Of a stretch of 64,000 nt of DNA, positions 60,843 to 64,000 are shown one piece after another (positions within the stretch are counted from its first letter, which is position 1; each line of letters opens with the position of its first letter). The DNA is taken from positions 92,524 to 156,523 of the forward strand of contig JAFRLH010000065.1 of NCBI GenBank assembly GCA_017431345.1, given 5' to 3'. A program made the translations under genes and the position numbers. The notes under the pieces are model-generated. The model was not told the origin of the DNA, made no database searches, and saw only the letters and a list, made by a program, of their open reading frames with translations. This stretch comes from Lachnospiraceae bacterium. GTDB taxonomy: Bacteria > Bacillota > Clostridia > Lachnospirales > Lachnospiraceae.

Positions 60843-61457
60843 ATGAAAAAAACTATGATTACAATCATCGGAACCGTTTTTTGCATTGCGGTAGTGCTTG
60901 CATTTGCTGCCTGCAGTGACTATGTATTTGCTGAGAGCAATTCTGAAACAACTGCTGCCCAGATCGATAAGATCAGTAATAGTGATACAGCAGGTGATAC
61001 GAATGCCGCGGGGAAGACAGTTTACTTCGCAGCCCCTCTTTTTTCCCAGGCCGAAAGAGATTATAATCTGAAAATCACAAAAGTGCTGGAAGATCATGGA
61101 TATCAGGTCTTCCTGCCGTAGCGTGACGGTTTTCTGGCTTCGGAGCTGGAAGGAAAGACCGAAGAAGAAAAAATGCAGATGATATTCCAGAAAGATTTAG
61201 AAGAAGTCATGAAGGCAGACATTCTCTTCATGATTCTGGACGGCCGGGTCCCTGATGAAGGCGCCTGTGTCGAACTTGGAATTGCCTACGCCAATGATAA
61301 AAGATGCTACGGTCTCAAGACTGATTCCAGATCTGTAGAAAAGGATCTTGACCTTAATCCAATGATCAGCGGGTGTTTTGTAAAGCTGTTTGAGAATATG
61401 GATGGCGACAAACTGATTGAAGAACTGGAACAGTATCTGGCTGATAACGAATTGTAA
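60843..61457 (+). pseudogene. Lipoprotein with nucleoside 2-deoxyribosyltransferase-like domain, interrupted by TAG
   Basis: The start KKTMITIIGTVFCIAVVLAFAAC is a lipoprotein signal peptide with lipobox AFAAC. After a linker, KTVYFAAPLFSQAERDYN and the later ILDGRVPDEGACVELGIAYA (in parts) match nucleoside 2-deoxyribosyltransferases, including the catalytic Glu region DEGACVELG. A TAG at 61119-61121 splits the frame between QVFLP and RDGFLASELEG; a Gln codon CAG is expected there. No frameshift. A membrane-anchored member of this usually cytosolic family is itself unusual. ATG 60843 follows GGAGGAAAGGG. Confidence 0.75.
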
Positions 61458-61511
61458 GTAAACAGTGAAGGAATATTCATAGGATTTTTCGTATAACAAG
61501 AAAATTGAATA

Positions 61512-61540
61512 TTGACTAACGAACGAACGTTAGGTATAAT
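61512..61540 (+). promoter_or_regulatory. Promoter with TetR-type operator
   Basis: TTGACT (61512-61517), 17 bases, TATAAT (61535-61540). The palindrome CTAACGAACGAACGTTAG (61516-61533) fills the spacer, so a bound repressor would block the polymerase. A related site CTAACGAACGATAG is at 61775-61788. Confidence 0.75.
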
Positions 61541-61550
61541 GGGAGATGAA

Positions 61551-61685
61551 ATGGAGCATGACTGTCATTTTGGAAAGAGGGCGATGAGCATAGTTAAGAG
61601 CAGCACACGGGAAGAAATACTGAAGGCGGCACTGGATCTGTTCGCTGTCAATGGATTCGAAGAAATATGTGATCAAGTTTTTTGA
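61551..61685 (+). pseudogene. TetR regulator 5' stub
   Basis: SSTREEILKAALDLFAVNGFEE is the standard opening of a TetR regulator, but the frame departs after this point (ICDQVF) and stops at 61685, before the recognition helix. Two in-frame starts (61551 and 61584) are possible. The promoter and operator in front are intact. Confidence 0.75.
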
Positions 61686-61728
61686 GATCTATCGGAAATA
61701 AATCCTTTTGAATGGATTATTATGGTGA

Positions 61729-61763
61729 CCGGTCAGATCGTAAACGTCTGACCGGGTTTTTTT
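61729..61763 (+). terminator. Strong intrinsic terminator after the TetR stub
   Basis: Stem CCGGTCAGA / TCTGACCGG (61729-61737, 61747-61755), then GTTTTTTT. It is 43 bases after the stub stop and probably ended the original regulator gene. Confidence 0.85.
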
Positions 61764-61774
61764 CAGATACTAGA

Positions 61775-61788
61775 CTAACGAACGATAG
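61775..61788. promoter_or_regulatory. Second TetR-type operator
   Basis: CTAACGAACGATAG resembles the site at 61516-61533 and lies 23 bases before the next start, so the former regulator probably controlled the genes from 61811. Confidence 0.5.
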
Positions 61789-61810
61789 GATGCTAACGGA
61801 GAGATCAACG

Positions 61811-61966
61811 ATGAAAGAGAAAGTATTTCCAATCTCCATGGCAGTTTTATGGGGAATTGTATTTACAACAGCAATGCATAGCATGACACTGGGAATCTGC
61901 ATGGGCCTGATGATGGGAATTGCATTCGGTCTGTTCGATTCCGATAAAAAGGACGAACAGGAATAA
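61811..61966 (+). CDS. Small membrane protein, 51 residues
   Basis: Two hydrophobic segments (FPISMAVLWGIVFTTAM and LGICMGLMMGIAFGLF) and a charged tail DSDKKDEQE. No family recognised. ATG 61811 after GGAGAG. It begins a small cluster (three genes with tight spacing) that lies behind the TetR-type operator, suggesting it was under that repressor's control. Confidence 0.6.
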   Translation: MKEKVFPISMAVLWGIVFTTAMHSMTLGICMGLMMGIAFGLFDSDKKDEQE

Positions 61967-62004
61967 AGAGTATGAAAAATTTACAACGTATGGAGGAAAT
62001 GACA

Positions 62005-62190
62005 ATGAAAGAGCAGTTGATAAAGTGGATGCCTGTTATAGCGCTTGCCTGTTTTGCAGCAGCCGTATTTATGATCGCTGACGGATATTTCTGGCCCGGA
62101 ATTGTATTTATTGGAGCCGGAACAAGTCTTTCATCTGCAACAGCTGTCTATAAAAAGAAAAAGGAAATCAACGATTTGAGGAAACGGTAA
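62005..62190 (+). CDS. Small membrane protein, 61 residues
   Basis: Two hydrophobic segments (MPVIALACFAAAVFMIADG, WPGIVFIGAGTSLSSATA) and a basic tail. ATG 62005 stands 9 bases behind GGAGG; earlier in-frame ATGs at 61972 and 61999 fit less well. The stop shares one base with the next start. Unknown function. Confidence 0.6.
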   Translation: MKEQLIKWMPVIALACFAAAVFMIADGYFWPGIVFIGAGTSLSSATAVYKKKKEINDLRKR

Positions 62191-62798
62191 TGAAAGACCT
62201 GGTACTGTATATCCATGGCAAAGGCGGCTGCGCCGGAGAGAGCGAACACTATAAGCATCTGTTCCCTGAATGTGAAGTCGTCGGTCTGGATTATCAGACC
62301 TTTACACCTTGGGAAACCGGGAAGGAAATCCGGGAGGCGGTCACGAAACTGAATGCTGAATATGACAGCATCACCCTGATCGCTAGCAGCATCGGTGCGT
62401 ATTTCAGTATGTGCGCCGGGATTGACGATTTGATCTTTAGGGCGTATTTCATTTCTCCCGTTGTCGATATGGAGCAGCTGATTCGGATTATGATGCACTG
62501 GGCGAATGTGACGGAGGAGGAGTTGCGGAGTAAGGGCATAATCTCCACAGAATTTGGAGAAGACCTGTCGTGGAACTACCTGTGTTATGTGCGGGAACAC
62601 CCTGTTTCATGGAGAGTCCAGACCGAGATCCTGTTCGGAAGTACGGACAAATTGACGGATTATGAAACGATCTCAGCTTTTGCAAAGGACCATCGCGCCA
62701 GGCTGACGGTCATGGACGGCGGAGAACACTGGTTCCATACGGATGAGCAGATGCGATTTCTGGATAACTGGATCATCAATGGAAGGAGCATACGATGA
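62190..62798 (+). CDS. Alpha/beta hydrolase
   Basis: A 202-residue serine hydrolase: oxyanion region YIHGKGGCAGES, nucleophile elbow IASSIGAYFS (GxSxG variant ASSIGA), acid in LFGSTDKLTDYE and His in GGEHWFHTDEQM. Substrate unknown. The ATG overlaps the previous stop (TAATG), and its own stop overlaps the FMN-reductase stub (ATGA). Confidence 0.85.
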   Translation: MKDLVLYIHGKGGCAGESEHYKHLFPECEVVGLDYQTFTPWETGKEIREAVTKLNAEYDSITLIASSIGAYFSMCAGIDDLIFRAYFISPVVDMEQLIRIMMHWANVTEEELRSKGIISTEFGEDLSWNYLCYVREHPVSWRVQTEILFGSTDKLTDYETISAFAKDHRARLTVMDGGEHWFHTDEQMRFLDNWIINGRSIR

Positions 62799-62827
62799 AG
62801 ATACTATTTTTGAACGGCAGTGTGTGA
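62795..62827 (+). pseudogene. FMN-reductase 5' stub
   Basis: Behind AAGGAGC, MKILFLNGSV then TGA. MKILFLNGSP is the standard start of NADPH-dependent FMN reductases / flavodoxin-like proteins, so this is what is left of such a gene. YjdF begins nine bases later. Confidence 0.55.
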
Positions 62828-62835
62828 ACGTGGAA

Positions 62836-63243
62836 ATGAAAGCAAGTCTGACCGTGTTCTTTGAAGAACCATTCTGGGTTGGTGTCTTTGAGCGGTTCAG
62901 GGATGGAAAGCTTTCCGTTTGCAAAGTAACCTTCGGAGCGGAGCCGAAGGATTATGATGTCCTGGATTTCGTCCTGCACCACTACTATGAACTGGTTTTC
63001 AGCCCGGCCATCGAAGCAGAAATCAGACAGACAGCTGACAATCCCAAAAGAAGAAGCCGGAATGCCAGAAAGCAGCTGGAGAACATCGGTATAGGGACGA
63101 AATCTCAGCAGGCGCTGCAAAGACAGCGGGAAGAAATGAAAACGGAGCGCAGGCAGATCAGCCGGGAGGAACGGGAGGCGGAAGCCCGGCGCCAATTTGA
63201 AAGGAAGCAGGCGAAGAAAAAGGAAAAGAGGCGCGGACATTGA
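62836..63243 (+). CDS. YjdF family protein (DUF2992)
   Basis: A 135-residue protein: LTVFFEEPFWVGVFERF, CKVTFGAEPKDYDVLDFVL and the basic tail with NPKRRSRNARKQLE are diagnostic of YjdF. Function unknown; in other Firmicutes the gene often follows an azaaromatic-sensing riboswitch. No such riboswitch is seen here, as the gene follows a truncated ORF directly. The ribosome site is weak, so it may depend on coupling. Confidence 0.85.
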   Translation: MKASLTVFFEEPFWVGVFERFRDGKLSVCKVTFGAEPKDYDVLDFVLHHYYELVFSPAIEAEIRQTADNPKRRSRNARKQLENIGIGTKSQQALQRQREEMKTERRQISREEREAEARRQFERKQAKKKEKRRGH

Positions 63244-63731
63244 TGGCAAACACAATAACAGTTTTCAGAATAGCTGCCGGTATCGTTCTGCTTTTCTGTC
63301 CGGTGTTCTCCCCTGCTTTTTATGTGTTATACATAGCGGCCGGGTTGTCTGATATGCTTGACGGATTTGTGGCGAGGAAAACAAATACGGTCAGCAGGTT
63401 TGGGGCAAGGCTGGATACGATTGCAGACTTTGTGCTTGTGGTTGTATGCCTGATCAAACTGCTTCCGGTCCTGCGTATTCCTGCATGGCTTTATGGTTGG
63501 ATCGGAATAATCGCTCTCATAAAAGCTGTCAATATCGTTTCGGGATTTGCCGTACAGAAGAAGTTTGTGGCTGTTCATTCGGTTATGAACAAAACGACAG
63601 GAGCGCTGCTGTTTCTGTTGCCGCTGACGATTCCCGTTCTCCCGCTGAAATACTCTGCGATTGTCGTGTGTGCGGCAGCAACATTCGCCGCAATTCAGGA
63701 AGGCCATTTCATCAGAACAGGAAGAGAATAA
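63243..63731 (+). CDS. CDP-alcohol phosphatidyltransferase family protein
   Basis: A 162-residue membrane enzyme with the family motif DGFVARKTNTVSRFGARLDTIAD (pattern DGxxAR-x8-GxxxDxxxD, here in parts) near residue 40 and about five membrane segments. It should join an alcohol to a CDP-diacylglycerol to make a phospholipid; the alcohol is unknown. ATG 63243 overlaps the YjdF stop (TGATG). Confidence 0.87.
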   Translation: MANTITVFRIAAGIVLLFCPVFSPAFYVLYIAAGLSDMLDGFVARKTNTVSRFGARLDTIADFVLVVVCLIKLLPVLRIPAWLYGWIGIIALIKAVNIVSGFAVQKKFVAVHSVMNKTTGALLFLLPLTIPVLPLKYSAIVVCAAATFAAIQEGHFIRTGRE

Positions 63732-63804
63732 CAGTTTTTGAGGATTGGGATGAAGCTTGGCATTCTTCTTTGCCGGGAGGAAGAAAAAAAGCGAAAGAAA
63801 GCCC

Positions 63805-63835
63805 TTGACTCTCACACAGTGGCAGGCATTATGAT
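63805..63835 (+). promoter_or_regulatory. MerR-type promoter (19-base spacer)
   Basis: TTGACT (63805-63810) and TATGAT (63830-63835) are 19 bases apart, the over-long spacing that MerR-family activators correct by twisting DNA. CTCACACAGTGGCAG in the spacer is the likely binding region. It precedes a MerR gene by 38 bases. Confidence 0.7.
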
Positions 63836-63872
63836 GGACACGAGCTCAAAAAAAGCAACAGGAGGTACCGCC

Positions 63873-64000
63873 ATGCTGAAGATCGGAGAATTTTCAAAAC
63901 TGTCCAGAGTCAGCGTCAGAATGCTCCGCCACTATGATGAGATCGGCCTTTTAAAACCGGCCGAGATCGATCGCTTCACGGATTATCGGTATTACAGAGA
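63873..64000 (+). CDS. MerR family transcriptional regulator (partial, runs off the window)
   Basis: The first 42 residues ([24 protein letters not shown] then [15 protein letters not shown]) are a MerR winged helix. RBS AGGAGGTACC. The effector domain lies outside the window. The promoter upstream has MerR spacing, so autoregulation is likely. Confidence 0.9.
   Translation, partial: MLKIGEFSKLSRVSVRMLRHYDEIGLLKPAEIDRFTDYRYYR

Noticed and set aside
38363-61121. Idea that TAG is reassigned to an amino acid in this organism
   Set aside because: Several intact genes end in TAG at the expected place (MBOAT at 20216, tag at 51466, AAC-like at 52136). Two single-amber genes are better explained as lesions or sequencing errors.

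Overview
The window reads as chromosome of an anaerobic, low-to-moderate GC Firmicute, most likely a gut clostridium of the Lachnospiraceae type. Reasons: strong AGGAGG-type ribosome binding sites, an [FeFe]-hydrogenase next to a C_GCAxxG_C_C protein, paired AEC transporters, an EFR1 ferredoxin-flavodoxin, split ThrE exporters, and Clostridia-style secreted proteins with KKYYxF wall-binding repeats. No rRNA or marker gene fixes the species, so this is inference from gene content.

Layout. 0-31.6 kb is mostly ordinary chromosome: a TRAP permease end, a glycogen branching enzyme and a GH13 glucosidase (minus strand), a two-gene ThrE exporter, a secreted Ig-like protein, the hydrogenase block, DUF1015, metA, lgt, a macro-domain/vWA pair, a six-gene envelope cluster (17.3-23.3 kb: wall-binding proteins, two transglutaminase-like proteins, an MBOAT acyltransferase with its DHHW partner, an SH3 lipoprotein), tRNA-Leu, an L,D-transpeptidase, an M24 peptidase, yerC, pcrA and rlmD. 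31.6-37.3 kb holds an AraC regulator, a phosphoesterase, an alpha-galactosidase-like enzyme, galE and a broken galK. 37.3-50.7 kb is an integrative mobilizable element or its remains: ECF sigma/anti-sigma (sigma broken by an amber codon), a second sigma factor and XRE regulator, AAA ATPase, two primase proteins, MobV relaxase, a DUF4417/toxin-like/immunity-like set with a putative divergent small RNA, an XRE-ImmA protein and a large serine recombinase. 50.7-64 kb is accessory DNA rich in small enzymes, resistance-type genes (AAC(6')-like, ABC-F), metal genes and many gene stubs.

The most striking pattern is at the ends of rlmD and the recombinase gene. RlmD has about 100 extra C-terminal residues beginning at its usual terminal VETV segment. 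The recombinase ends with a short HVETVLLMSRIQT tail that looks like a normal RlmD end. Both genes carry GAGACGGTAT in the same frame at that point. This suggests that integration swapped the 3' ends of the two genes: rlmD took the element-borne module and the recombinase took the displaced rlmD tail. A second module copy (77 of 101 residues identical by eye) is fused to the first ~55 residues of galactokinase just after galE.

Other leads are a near-consensus promoter plus terminator defining a ~75-nt RNA upstream of the toxin-like operon, a structured repeat present twice with compensatory changes, an attenuator with a leader ORF ahead of the ABC-F gene, and two genes each interrupted by a single in-frame TAG.
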